From Pseudonocardiales bacterium (GTDB lineage Bacteria; Actinomycetota; Actinomycetes; Mycobacteriales; Pseudonocardiaceae): a DNA stretch of 58,201 bases. The position numbers and the translations under genes are program-made. Positions 44,044 through 53,047 of this stretch are shown here, piece after piece. Position 1 is the stretch's first letter. The number at the start of each line of letters is the position of its first letter. The stretch is taken from the NCBI GenBank assembly GCA_019247305.1, contig JAFAPC010000175.1:1-58201 (forward strand). The letters are read 5' to 3'. The notes below the pieces were generated by a model. That model was not told the DNA's origin and did no database searches. It saw only the letters and a list, made by a program, of their open reading frames with translations.

Positions 44044-45476
44044 ATGAAAGCGAGTGCATGTATGTCGAATCCTCAACGGTTTAACGTTCTGAATAAACGA
44101 CCGGAGAAAATTGGCCAAGTGCTTTTTGTGGTACTTTTAGCACTCTGTGGGGCAACGTTCATGATTGGCGTCGATACCACCATCGTAGGGGTCGCGCTCC
44201 CGACGATCGGTCGCTCACTCGGCGCGGACAACACGGCGCTGACTTGGGTAGTTGTAGGTTACACGGTCACATTCGGTTCTCTTATGCTGGCCACGGGTCA
44301 TCTAGGTGACCGGTTTGGTTATCGTCGGTTGTTTCTTATCGGGGTCAGCATATTCTGCTTCGCGTCGGCGGCATGCGGTGTCGCACCGGACATCTGGATG
44401 CTTCAGGTGGCGAGACTTTTTCAAGGAATAGCTGCAGCACTTATCAACTCGACCGCGATGGCTTTGCTGGCGACGACGTTCGCCGGTCAGCTCCAACTGC
44501 GCGCTTTCGCGATATGGGGAGCTGTGATGGGAAGCAGTTTCGCTGTGGGACCAGTACTGGGGGGGGGCTGCTCGTGAATGGTCCTGGCTGGCGCTGGATG
44601 TTCCTTGTAAACGTACCAGTCTGCATAGTTGTCGGCACCATCGTTGCTCTGTATGGTCGCCGAAGTGCCGGTGATCCCGCACGGACCCTTGACGTGGTGG
44701 GGCAAGTCGCGGCAACCGCATTTTTTGCGTTTCTTATCGGAGCGTTAGTGCTTCTGCGGGGTGTTTCTAAACACGGTACACTGCCGGCCGTGGGATGCCT
44801 AGCTGGGGCTATAATTACACTAATTTCGTTCGTTGTACGCCAGCGACACAAGCCAGGACTACTCGATTTTAGTATGTTCCGTCAATTAAACTTCATAGGA
44901 GTCACATTATTCCCGATATTCTATTCAGTCTCATTCTGGGCACTGCTTGTAATTCTGCCACAGTATTATGAGACTTCATTGAGGATGCCTCCGTCGCTGG
45001 CTGGACTATCAATGGTCCCTCTGACTGGCGGCTTAACAACTGTCCCGCTGATTCTAGGTAGAGCTAAGGCGCGGTTAGACACTCGGGCAGTGTTCGTGAT
45101 CGGCATGTTGGGCATCTTGGTCGGGGATGTCTCCCTGGCGTTCGCGGTGGTTCATAACAACTACGCAATGCTGGTTCCTGGGCTGGTCTTGAGCGGGGCC
45201 ACGTCGGGTCTCATGAATCCTGAGGTGGCGCGAACTGCGATGCGCCTGGTCGACAGTCGCCGCAGCGGTATGGCGTCTGGGTTGACGAGCACCATGCGCC
45301 AGATCGGTTTTGGCGCAGGTGTTGCCAGCTTCGGTGTCTTGGCCGGCCACGGGGGTGATGCCGGAAGCTTCACCAGCGTGAGTATGCAAACCATTCTCTC
45401 CGTTGCGGCGGCCATGGCCGCAGGAGGTCTCGCGATCGCCGTGCTTACTCCGGGTCTCGAATCCTCGCCGCGCTGA
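44044..45476 (+). pseudogene. DHA2-family MFS exporter, frame broken at a G9 tract
   Basis: The first frame has helices and motifs of 14-TM drug exporters: FMIGVDTTIVGVALPTIG (motif D1), TVTFGSLMLATGHLGDRFGYRR (motif A) and WGAVMGSSFAVGPVLGG (motif C). At nine consecutive G (44559-44567) it goes out of frame and stops at 44577. The rest, from LLVNGPGWRWMFLVNVPV to LTPGLESSPR, is in the next frame. One G more or two fewer restores an approximately 477-aa protein. Start is ATG 44044 or 44062, both without a clear ribosome site. It would export the product of the HemB-like gene, if there is one. Confidence 0.78.
44559..44567 (+). repeat. G9 homopolymer at the frame break of the MFS gene
   Basis: Nine G in a row after TACT. 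Such tracts slip in replication and are also hard to sequence. Confidence 0.9.
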
Positions 45477-46055
45477 CCCAGACCTGAAACTCCTCCTGTA
45501 GGCACCGGCACCCCAGAGTCCCGGCGAAGTCCTGTTTCCGCAGCTAGATGGTAGTTAACGAATAGTTAGGTAATGGACACCAACACCTCGCCTTGCTACA
45601 TAACGACGACAACGATTACAGTGACCCAACCGCTGTCTTCTCCTGAGGCCTTGCAATACATAACCAACCCTGTGTGCGTAGCCTACCTATTGGGCAAGTC
45701 TTCAGAGTGGGAATGCTTCGAGGATGGACCAGCCATCGGAGATGCCTCTCGTCAAACCAGCAGCCAGGCGAACATCAAAAGAATCGATCGCTGCCTCGTT
45801 GACCACGCCTGTCGTCTTCATCTGTCACTCGCTGTTTGGGACCAGCACCTGCCACCCCAACAGACCGTGTCTGGGGCGGGCCGCTGCTGCCCTCCGGAAG
45901 GAGGACATGACTGTTCCGTCGCCGGCGTCCAGAAAACAGCGCTCCGAGGTATCAGGTCATCACCAGCAGCGCTCTTCTCTCTGGCGAACGCGGTAGACGC
46001 TAGTGATCAGATGATGGGGCGCTGAGACTAGCGCGCTGGGCGACAGGGGCAACGG
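45477..46055. other. Gene-free interval
   Basis: One plus-strand frame stays open from 45573 to 46025, but its composition (TTTTITVTQ, many Cys/His/Gln) is not that of a normal protein. A minus-strand stretch reads TTGVVNEAAIDSFDVRLAAG, possibly the end of a lost gene. The promoter of the MHS transporter should lie near 46000. Confidence 0.4.
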
Positions 46056-47492
46056 ATGAACAGCAACGACAGGGCGGTGTTTGCCGGGCCGAAAATGCGA
46101 CAAGTAGCAGTCGCGAGCTATGTGGGAACAACCATTGAGTTCTACGACTTCTACATTTATGGCACGGCGGCCGCGCTGGTGTTCCCGGCGGTTTTCTTCC
46201 CGGCGTGGGGTTCCACGGGCGCCACGGTCGCGTCCTTCGCTACCTTCGCGGTGGCCTTTGGGCACTACGGCGACCGCATCGGCCGCAGACGGACCCTCCT
46301 GGCGACACTGCTGCTCACGGGCGTCTCAACACTGCTGATCGGCCTGCTGCCCGGAGCAGCCACGATCGGAGTCGCGGCCCCCATCGGGCTGGTCGCGCTG
46401 CGGTTCGTACAGGGCTTCGCGCTCGGCGGAGAATGGGCCGGCACCACACTGCTGACGGTGGAATACGCGCCCCCTGGACAACGGGGCCGGTATGCCATGG
46501 TCCCGCAACTTAGTCCGGTGATCGCGGTGGCGCTGTCCAGCGCGGTGTTCCTGCTCACGGGTCTGCTGCCGGGGAATATCGATCACTCGTTTCTTGACTA
46601 CGGGTGGCGGATCCCCTTCCTGATGAGCGCTGTGCTGATCGGAATCGGTGTATACGTTCGTTCGAAGGTCGCCGAGACGCCGGTGTTCCGGCAGGCCCAG
46701 CACCGGCAACTAAGCACCCAGACCCCGCTGCGCACTCAGACCCCGCTGCGGGAGGCATTCAGCCGGGCGTCGTGGGAGATTCTGCTCACGGCCGGAACCG
46801 TCACGACGGGTTTCGCGTTGTTTTATACCGGCACGACGTACCTCACCAGTTACGGTACTAGTCCCACTGGCGCGGCGTTGCCTCAGGCACTGGTGTTGTC
46901 TTTCGGAATCGCCGCCGGCGCGGCGATGGCGGCGGGTGTCGCCCTGTCCGCGGTCTCCTCGGACCGGTTCGGCCGGCGCATCGTGATCATGATGTCGTGC
47001 GCGGTCGCGGCGGTGTGGTCGCTGCTGCTCGTCCCGCTGCTTGACACCCACTCCCCGGTGGCCTTCGGCGTCGGCATCATCGTCACCCTGGGGCTGCAGA
47101 GTCTCGCCTATGGCCCTGCCGGAGCGTTGCTACCCGAAACGTTCCCCACCCGATACCGCTATACCGGCGCCGGCACGAGCTACCACCTGGCCGCCGCTGT
47201 GGGCGGCGCCACACCGCCGTTGCTGGCCACGCTGCTCGCGGCGGCATTCGGCACGCTCGCCATCGGTGTCCTGCTGTGCGCCCTGGCGCTGCTCAGCATG
47301 TTCTGCACCAAAGCCCTCGCCGAGACCAAGGACCGGGATCTCCAGAACATTCAGCCGGGCGCCGCACCCTGGCCCGCCGACAACGACGACGAACGACGCA
47401 GCTGCTGTTCGACAGGGGCTCACGATGACCTCGGGGTAGCGCCGTCCCGAGGGGGGATGCGGTGGTGCGCCGCAAGCACCGCTGCGGGGTAG
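46056..47492 (+). CDS. MHS-family MFS transporter with a small in-frame deletion
   Basis: 478 aa from ATG 46056. The MHS start is clear (ASYVGTTIEFYDFYIYGTAAALVF), as is RFVQGFALGGEWAGTTLLTVEYAP and the GxxxDRxGRR loops. After ASFATFAVAF the sequence continues GHYGDRIGRRRTL; relatives have about ten more residues here (LARPxGxxxF), half of helix 2. The C-terminal 60 residues past AETKDRDLQ are not family-like and overlap the convergent gene by 73 bp. Substrates of the family are dicarboxylates, shikimate or betaine-like solutes. Function doubtful. Confidence 0.8.
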   Translation: MNSNDRAVFAGPKMRQVAVASYVGTTIEFYDFYIYGTAAALVFPAVFFPAWGSTGATVASFATFAVAFGHYGDRIGRRRTLLATLLLTGVSTLLIGLLPGAATIGVAAPIGLVALRFVQGFALGGEWAGTTLLTVEYAPPGQRGRYAMVPQLSPVIAVALSSAVFLLTGLLPGNIDHSFLDYGWRIPFLMSAVLIGIGVYVRSKVAETPVFRQAQHRQLSTQTPLRTQTPLREAFSRASWEILLTAGTVTTGFALFYTGTTYLTSYGTSPTGAALPQALVLSFGIAAGAAMAAGVALSAVSSDRFGRRIVIMMSCAVAAVWSLLLVPLLDTHSPVAFGVGIIVTLGLQSLAYGPAGALLPETFPTRYRYTGAGTSYHLAAAVGGATPPLLATLLAAAFGTLAIGVLLCALALLSMFCTKALAETKDRDLQNIQPGAAPWPADNDDERRSCCSTGAHDDLGVAPSRGGMRWCAASTAAG

Positions 47493-48520
47493 CGAGGGTC
47501 GGGGCGTAGCGCGTACTCGCGCTGGCAGGCTTCGGTGAATTTGATGACGTGTTCGTCGCCGTGTTCCACAGCACGAGCGGCCAGTTCATCGAAGGCGGGA
47601 GCCTCGGTGCGCAGCGCCTGGACGCGGGCGGTGTCCTCGGCGCCATGGTCGCTGGTAAAGGCCAGCAGCAGCGCGGTGTGCACCTGCCACACTGCGGCCA
47701 GGGAAGCCAGATGCAGGTCCTCGGGTAGGTGCGGCAGGATGAGTCGGACGGCGGCCGGGGCGGTGACGGCGTGGATGAGGATCACGGGGAAGACGTCAGG
47801 GTGGGCGAGGTAGATACCGGCGAACTCGCTGGTCATCTCGCTGAGCAGCCACTGGGTGCGCTGCGGCGCGAGGGTCCCCAGCGCTTGGGCGTAGCCGGGG
47901 TAGTCGCCGAGCTGGGCCAGTCGCTCCGCTAGGCCCGCCGGTGTGCTGGCGGGTTGCCGGGGCAGCGCCCGGATGGCGTCAGCCAGACCGCGCTGACCGC
48001 TGAAGGCGGGCTGGCCTGGCAGGGCGGTGTAGCGGGCTGCCCAGTAGGCCAGTCCGCGGGCGAGCTCGGTGAGCTGGAGCGCGCTGGGGGTCTGGGCGCT
48101 GGCCAGGCTGCGCACGGCGTGCCCGGTCCGGATCACGCCGTGGGTCAGCGCGGCGATAAGGCCGGGCGCCAGCCTGGGCCACCACCGAGCCAGGACCTCC
48201 TGCCAGGGTCCTTCGGTCAGCTCGCGGGCGAATAGCTGTTCCCAGTCCCCAGCCCGACCGAACACGCCGAGTGCCGCCCGCCAGGAGGACTCGTCGGTGG
48301 CGTCGAGGGGGAAGCGGGGCGCGGGGGGCTCGTGATGGGGTATGGCGTGGCGGTAACCCTCCACCCAACCCGCGACCTGGTCGGTATGGCCCAGCACGGC
48401 CACCGCCTCGGCAGCCATCGGGCCGTGATTGGCGAAGTTGTCCTCGCCTCGCTCGTAGCCCAGATCGTCCAGGCGCGCCAGCGCATCGTTGACCGCGTCG
48501 CTGTAACTCAGCACCGTCAT
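47420..48520 (-). CDS. Questin-oxidase-like protein (DUF4243)
   Basis: 366 aa. It has the all-helical pattern of the questin oxidase family: FANHGPMAAEAVAVLGH near residue 30, the HHEPP region, WWPRLAPGLIAALTHGVIRTGHAVRSL with repeated His, and YPGYAQALGTLAP; the C-terminus has HTALLLAFTSDHGAEDTARV. Fungal members open an anthraquinone ring; bacterial members are common in actinobacteria with no assigned substrate. The start ATG at 48518-48520 has GGGAGAT upstream. Confidence 0.8.
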   Translation of the reverse strand: MTVLSYSDAVNDALARLDDLGYERGEDNFANHGPMAAEAVAVLGHTDQVAGWVEGYRHAIPHHEPPAPRFPLDATDESSWRAALGVFGRAGDWEQLFARELTEGPWQEVLARWWPRLAPGLIAALTHGVIRTGHAVRSLASAQTPSALQLTELARGLAYWAARYTALPGQPAFSGQRGLADAIRALPRQPASTPAGLAERLAQLGDYPGYAQALGTLAPQRTQWLLSEMTSEFAGIYLAHPDVFPVILIHAVTAPAAVRLILPHLPEDLHLASLAAVWQVHTALLLAFTSDHGAEDTARVQALRTEAPAFDELAARAVEHGDEHVIKFTEACQREYALRPDPRYPAAVLAAHHRIPPRDGATPRSS

Positions 48521-48907
48521 GACTGTCTATCTCCCACGGTCCGATTTTTTATTCCGCAGCTTGCCGCGCGACGGAACCGCGATCCGACAGTGGCGCAGGA
48601 TGTTAATGCAGTTCTGATCGTCCGGACGAGTCGGCTTGCTCGAACACCACCAGGATGGCGAGGAAGCGGAGAAGCGTAACAGTCGAGGAACCGACCCGAT
48701 CGTGGGTGCTCGTCATGCGCCGAGTTCGACAGAGCTGCTCGGGCAGGCCCTGACAGCGCTACTGTCGAACTCGGCAACAGGAGAGGCGGGTGATCCGGCG
48801 GCCGGTCGGCAAGGAAAGCCGAACGTTGCGGGGAGAGAGGTAACCTCGGGCCAGCGACATGGCGGCTGTACACTGCCGCTGCGCTACGCTGCCGAGGTGG
48901 GTACAGC
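48521..48907. promoter_or_regulatory. Divergent promoter region with an inverted repeat
   Basis: It lies between the questin-oxidase-like gene and the small zinc-ribbon gene. GCCGAGTTCGACAG (48719-48732) and CTGTCGAACTCGGC (48762-48775) form a perfect 14-bp inverted repeat over 29 bases. No coding frame is convincing. Confidence 0.5.
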
Positions 48908-49111
48908 ATGATCGATCAGCGTTACAGCATGGCAGCCAGGTGCCCCCGCTGCGACCACCGTGCCATCCTGACCGCGGCGGCGGCCAGCCGCTTGGTGTCC
49001 GCGTCAGGGCGGCGGTTGGAGTCCTTCCGGTGCCCTGACAAACACGGCTGGCACGTGCGCTATCCGGACATTGAGGGGGGCGGCAAGGCACCCCGGCGCG
49101 GCTGGCACTAG
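48908..49111 (+). CDS. Small zinc-ribbon hypothetical protein
   Basis: 67 aa from ATG 48908. The first CxxC is in AARCPRCDHRAILTAAAA and a single later Cys and His are in FRCPDKHGWHVRY, so at most three or four ligands for zinc. Short proteins of this kind are frequent in actinobacteria, function unknown. Confidence 0.65.
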   Translation: MIDQRYSMAARCPRCDHRAILTAAAASRLVSASGRRLESFRCPDKHGWHVRYPDIEGGGKAPRRGWH

Positions 49112-49137
49112 GGCACTAGGTGTTGGGGCACGAGGCG

Positions 49138-50256
49138 TTAGCCGCCAACCGGCTGGCCCGCCGAGCGGCTGCTCGCCGAATGACCCGAGCGACCCGAGCG
49201 ACTCGGGGAGCGTTCAGCTGCACGGCGGTAGTCCACGATGCTGTAGAGTTCTAGGCGGTCGAGGTGGTGGGTGCTGCGGACCTGCCGGATGGTGCCGCTG
49301 CGGGCGCGCATCACCAGTGACTCGGTGATGGCACGGTTGGGTCCGTAGCGCACCCCGTGCAGCAGCTCCCCATCAGTGATACCCGTCATGACGAAGAACG
49401 CGTCCTCGCCGCTGACCAGGTCCTCGACCGTGAGCACGGTCGCGAGGTCGAGGCCGGTTTCGTCGGCTCGCCGCTTTTCCTCCTCGCTACGGTGGTGCAG
49501 CCTGCCCTGCAGCACGCCGCCGAGGCACCGGATCGCACAAGCGGTGATCACGCCCTCCGGGGTACCACCGATCCCGAGCAACAGATCGACGCCCGAGTCG
49601 ACGGTCGCGGCCAGCACCGCCGCGGCGACGTCACCGTCGGTGATGAACTTGATTCTGGCGCCCGTGTTGGTCACCCGATGAGCCAGCTCGTCATGCCGTG
49701 GCCGGTCGAGCATGCAGACCGTGATGTCCTCCGGCGTGCACCCCTTGACCCGGGCCAGCGCGGCGATGTTCTCCTCGGGGGACTGCCGGATGTCGACCAC
49801 GCCGACGGCGTCGGGGCCGGCGACGAGTTTCTCCATATAGAACACCGCAGATGGGTCGAACATGGTCCCTCGGGGAGCGACCGCAAGGACCGATACCGCG
49901 TTACCCATACCCTTGGAGGTCAAGGTGGTGCCATCGATCGGATCGACGGCGACATCGCACGGGGTGCCGGTTCCGGAGCCGACCCGCTCGCCGTTGTAGA
50001 GCATCGGGGCGTCGTCTTTTTCCCCCTCACCGATGACGACGACGCCATCCATCGCGACGGTCCCCATCATGGCCCGCATCGCCGCCACGGCGGCGGCGTC
50101 AGCACCGTCCTTGTCCCGGCGGCCGACCCAGCGGCCCGCCGCCATCGCGGCAGCCTCGGTGACCCGGAGCAGATCCAGCGCGAGGTTGCGGTCGGGTTGC
50201 GGGCGGGCAGGGGAGGTTGGCTGTGCTGAGTCTGAGGCAGTGCTCGCCGGGGCCAT
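49138..50256 (-). CDS. glpX: Class II fructose-1,6-bisphosphatase
   Basis: 372 aa. Li-sensitive phosphatase fold motifs: [18 protein letters not shown] (metal Glu), [24 protein letters not shown] (DPIDGTT), and later [27 protein letters not shown]. The C-terminal 35 residues past YRRAAERS are a Ser/Arg-rich tail not present in E. coli GlpX. It is the gluconeogenic FBPase of actinobacteria, which makes sense with acetate and leucine use in the window. It is divergent from gluconokinase. Confidence 0.95.
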   Translation of the reverse strand: MAPASTASDSAQPTSPARPQPDRNLALDLLRVTEAAAMAAGRWVGRRDKDGADAAAVAAMRAMMGTVAMDGVVVIGEGEKDDAPMLYNGERVGSGTGTPCDVAVDPIDGTTLTSKGMGNAVSVLAVAPRGTMFDPSAVFYMEKLVAGPDAVGVVDIRQSPEENIAALARVKGCTPEDITVCMLDRPRHDELAHRVTNTGARIKFITDGDVAAAVLAATVDSGVDLLLGIGGTPEGVITACAIRCLGGVLQGRLHHRSEEEKRRADETGLDLATVLTVEDLVSGEDAFFVMTGITDGELLHGVRYGPNRAITESLVMRARSGTIRQVRSTHHLDRLELYSIVDYRRAAERSPSRSGRSGHSASSRSAGQPVGG

Positions 50257-50315
50257 AACCGCACGCTAGGTGTGCTACACCGGAGCTCACCTCCCTCTGC
50301 GGGAGGATTCCTAGG

Positions 50316-50834
50316 GTGAACAGGCCCCAGCGGATCAGGCCGATGCAGCTTGTCGTGATGGGCGTCTCCGGTTCCGGTAAGAGCACTGTGGCAGCGCTGA
50401 TTGCCAGCCGAACCGGTTGCGCCCTGGCTGAGGGGGACGATTTCCACCCGGCGTCCAGCATCGCCAGGATGGCCGCCGGGTACCCGCTTGATGACACGCT
50501 GCGGGCGCCGTGGTTGGCGGCGATCGCGGGGTGGCTTACCGAGCGGGCCGCCCGGGGCGAATGCGCCGTGGTCAGCTGCTCGGCGCTGCGGCGGGCCTAC
50601 CGGGACGTCCTGCGGGCCGCAGGCCCCGATGTCCGGATTGTGCACCTGGCGGGTCCCTATGACCTCCTCGCGCACCGGCTGGCTGCCCGCCGCGGTCACT
50701 TTATGCCACCAGAGCTGCTGGCATCCCAGTACGCTGCCCTGGAACCGTTGGCTCCCGACGAGCCCGGCCGCACCATCGACGTCACGAAGCCCCCCGACCA
50801 GATCGTCGACGAAGTGCTCCGAACTCTTCCCTGA
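50316..50834 (+). CDS. gntK: Gluconokinase
   Basis: 172 aa from GTG 50316. P-loop MGVSGSGKSTVAALIA (residues 15-30), then ALAEGDDFHPASSIARMAAGYPLDDTLRAPWLAAI, the hallmark GDxxHPxxNxxKMxxGxPLxDxDRxPWL string of the family (with S for N), and CSALRRAYRDVLR. It phosphorylates gluconate to 6-phosphogluconate. Typical length. Confidence 0.93.
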   Translation: MNRPQRIRPMQLVVMGVSGSGKSTVAALIASRTGCALAEGDDFHPASSIARMAAGYPLDDTLRAPWLAAIAGWLTERAARGECAVVSCSALRRAYRDVLRAAGPDVRIVHLAGPYDLLAHRLAARRGHFMPPELLASQYAALEPLAPDEPGRTIDVTKPPDQIVDEVLRTLP

Positions 50835-50847
50835 CCCTGCCTCGTAC

Positions 50848-50955
50848 GGTCTCATGGATGCTTGTGCACCTCACAGGACACCCGTGCCGGGACTTATGGA
50901 TGCATGTGCACCTTGAGAGCAGCCCACGCGGGGTCTCATGGATGCTTGTGAGCCG
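50848..50955 (+). repeat. 42-bp imperfect tandem repeat, 2.5 copies
   Basis: Units start at 50848, 50890 and 50932 and share a core like GGTCTCATGGATGCTTGTG. The period is exactly 42 bp. It fills the space between gluconokinase and the DUF2064 gene. Confidence 0.85.
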
Positions 50956-50978
50956 GCGGGGGAGGGGTGAGGGGTGGG

Positions 50979-51728
50979 GTGCTGAGCGACCCGCCTGCGG
51001 CGCTGTTGGTGCTGGCCAAGACACCGGTGCCGGGAGAGGTGAAAACCCGGCTATGTCCGCCGGCCACCCCCGCCCAGGCCGCCCGGATCGCCGCGGCGGC
51101 CTTTCTGGACACCTTGGACGCGGTGCTGGCGGTGCCCCAGGTGATCCCCGTGGTGGCCCTGACGGGTGACCTGGGCCGCGCGGTCGACGCTGCCGCGCTG
51201 AGCGCGCGGTTGCCGGCTCTCACCGTGCTGGAGCAACGGGGAACGACGCTGGGCGAGCGGATCGCTGCCGCCTACGCCGACACCGCCGCGGTGCTCGGTC
51301 GCCGGCCGGTGCTACAGATCGGGATGGACACCCCGCAGGTCGATGCCCGGTTGCTCAGCCAGTGTCTGGAGCTGCTCTATGCCGAGGGGGTGGACGCCGC
51401 GCTCGGGCTGGCCACCGATGGCGGTTGGTGGGTGCTGGGCGTCCGCCGGCCCGAGCTGGCCGAGCTGATCGTTGATGTCCCCACGTCGCGCCCGGACACC
51501 GGGGCACGGACCCTGGCCGCGCTGCGGACCTCCGGTACCCGGGTGCGCAAGCTGCCCGAATTGTCCGATGTGGATATCTGGGCGGACGCCGTCGCGGTGG
51601 CCGCCCAGGTGCCCGAGGGCCGATTCGCGGCCGCGGTCGCCGCGGTCGCTGCCGCGTCATCCAGCGACGCTCCGTCACCGGATGGTAAGCCTTCCTCACC
51701 TGTCCGAGCGATAGCGTGGGAGCTATGA
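50979..51728 (+). CDS. DUF2064/TIGR04282-type glycosyltransferase-like protein
   Basis: 249 aa from GTG 50979 (GTG 50967 also in frame). GT-A-like fold: ALLVLAKTPVPGEVKTRLCPPATPAQAARIA at the N-terminus, VLQIGMDTPQVDARLLSQCL with the DTP motif where GTs have DxD, and ALGLATDGGWWVLGVRRPE. These match the TIGR04282 family of proteins, predicted nucleotidyl or glycosyl transferases of unknown substrate. Its stop overlaps the start of the next gene by 4 bp. Confidence 0.82.
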   Translation: MLSDPPAALLVLAKTPVPGEVKTRLCPPATPAQAARIAAAAFLDTLDAVLAVPQVIPVVALTGDLGRAVDAAALSARLPALTVLEQRGTTLGERIAAAYADTAAVLGRRPVLQIGMDTPQVDARLLSQCLELLYAEGVDAALGLATDGGWWVLGVRRPELAELIVDVPTSRPDTGARTLAALRTSGTRVRKLPELSDVDIWADAVAVAAQVPEGRFAAAVAAVAAASSSDAPSPDGKPSSPVRAIAWEL

Positions 51729-53047
51729 CCGTGCTGCCCCGGTGGGTCCGTCGAATCGTGCAGACCCCTCCGCCGGGCCTGTTCCGCGCCGGTTTCTGGC
51801 GCAGTCCGCTGCGCGGCCCGTGGTTTACCGCGATACTCAGCGTGGCGCTGCTACCGGGCATCACCCTGATGTTCCTCACCGGCCTGGCCTCCTATGCCGC
51901 CTACAACCCCAACCTGGCGCCCGGCAACGACACCACGCCAGACAAGGGGCTGCTCGGCTCCTGGCTGCCGGGCTGGCCGGCCGGACCGTCGTGGCTGTAC
52001 TGGGTGAACCAGGGCGTGCACGTCACGCTCGGTCTGGTGCTCATCCCGATTGTGCTGGCCAAGCTGTGGTCGGTGCTGCCCAAGCTGTTCGAGTGGCCGC
52101 CGGCCCGCTCGCTCACCCACCTGCTGGAGCGGGCCTCACTGCTGCTGCTCGTCGGTGGCGCGGTGTTCGAGCTGGTCACCGGGGTGATGAACATCCAGTC
52201 CTTTTATGCCTGGCCGTTCAGTTTCTACCAGGCGCACTACTACGGGGCGTGGGTGTTCATGGCCGCGTTCGTGGTGCACGTGGCGTTTCGGCTGTCCCGG
52301 CTGCGCACCGCGCTGCGCTCCCGGAGCCTGCGGGCCGAGCTGCGCACCTCGCGTGCGGCGACCACCGCCGAGCCGCCCGATCCTGATCATCTGGTGGCTG
52401 CCAATCCGGCGCCGGCGACCATCTCCCGGCGCGGCGCGCTGGGCATGGTCGTGGCCGGCTCGCTGGCGCTGCTCGGGCTCAGCGTGGGCCAGGTCATCGG
52501 CGGGGCGGCCCGCTCCACCGCGCTGCTGGCGCCGCGCGGGCAGGACCAAGGAACAGGCCCGACGGATTTCCCGGTGAACAAGACCGCCACCGAAGCCGGC
52601 ATCGGCCCAGTCGATGCCAGCTGGCGGTTGGAGCTGACCGGGGCGCCCCCCCGATCGAGGAGGATGTCGCTGTCCCGCGCCCAGCTGCTGGCCCTGCCGC
52701 AGCACACCGCCCGGTTGCCGATCGCCTGCGTAGAGGGCTGGTCCACTGGCGTGCAAAGCTGGAGCGGAGTACGGCTGGCCGATCTCGCTGCCTTAGTGGG
52801 CGCGACCCCGGATGCCGACCTGTTCGTCGAGTCGTTGCAGCGCGGTGGCGGGTTTGGCTCAGCGACGCTGTCTGCTGCGCAGGTCCACGCACCCGATGCG
52901 CTGCTCGCGTTGCGGGTCAATGGCGTGGACCTGAGCGCGGACCATGGCTTTCCGGCCCGGGTGGTGGTGCCGGCGCTGCCCGGGGTACACAACACCAAGT
53001 GGGTTGCCCGGATGACGTTCCAGCCGGCGGCGGAGGCCCTGCGGTGA
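51725..53047 (+). CDS. Membrane-anchored molybdopterin-dependent oxidoreductase
   Basis: 440 aa from ATG 51725. The N-terminal half has four cytochrome-b561-like helices (TAILSVALLPGITLMFLTGL, VTLGLVLIPIVLAKLWSVL, ASLLLLVGGAVFELVTGVM, VFMAAFVVHVAFRLSRL) with several His. A twin-Arg-like SRRGALGMVVAGSLALLGL follows near residue 235. The outer domain is a sulfite-oxidase-type Moco domain with the cofactor Cys in PIACVEGWSTGVQSW. It probably oxidises or reduces a small substrate outside the membrane and passes electrons through the helices. Confidence 0.87.
   Translation: MTVLPRWVRRIVQTPPPGLFRAGFWRSPLRGPWFTAILSVALLPGITLMFLTGLASYAAYNPNLAPGNDTTPDKGLLGSWLPGWPAGPSWLYWVNQGVHVTLGLVLIPIVLAKLWSVLPKLFEWPPARSLTHLLERASLLLLVGGAVFELVTGVMNIQSFYAWPFSFYQAHYYGAWVFMAAFVVHVAFRLSRLRTALRSRSLRAELRTSRAATTAEPPDPDHLVAANPAPATISRRGALGMVVAGSLALLGLSVGQVIGGAARSTALLAPRGQDQGTGPTDFPVNKTATEAGIGPVDASWRLELTGAPPRSRRMSLSRAQLLALPQHTARLPIACVEGWSTGVQSWSGVRLADLAALVGATPDADLFVESLQRGGGFGSATLSAAQVHAPDALLALRVNGVDLSADHGFPARVVVPALPGVHNTKWVARMTFQPAAEALR

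Noticed and set aside
45573..46025. 150-codon plus-strand frame before the MHS transporter
   Set aside because: Odd composition, no ribosome site, and competing frames of equal quality.
48636..48911. 91-codon plus-strand frame
   Set aside because: It spans an inverted repeat and lacks family features or a good start.
50848..50955. CRISPR-like repeats with 18-bp spacers
   Set aside because: Only three units, repeats of uneven length, no cas genes.
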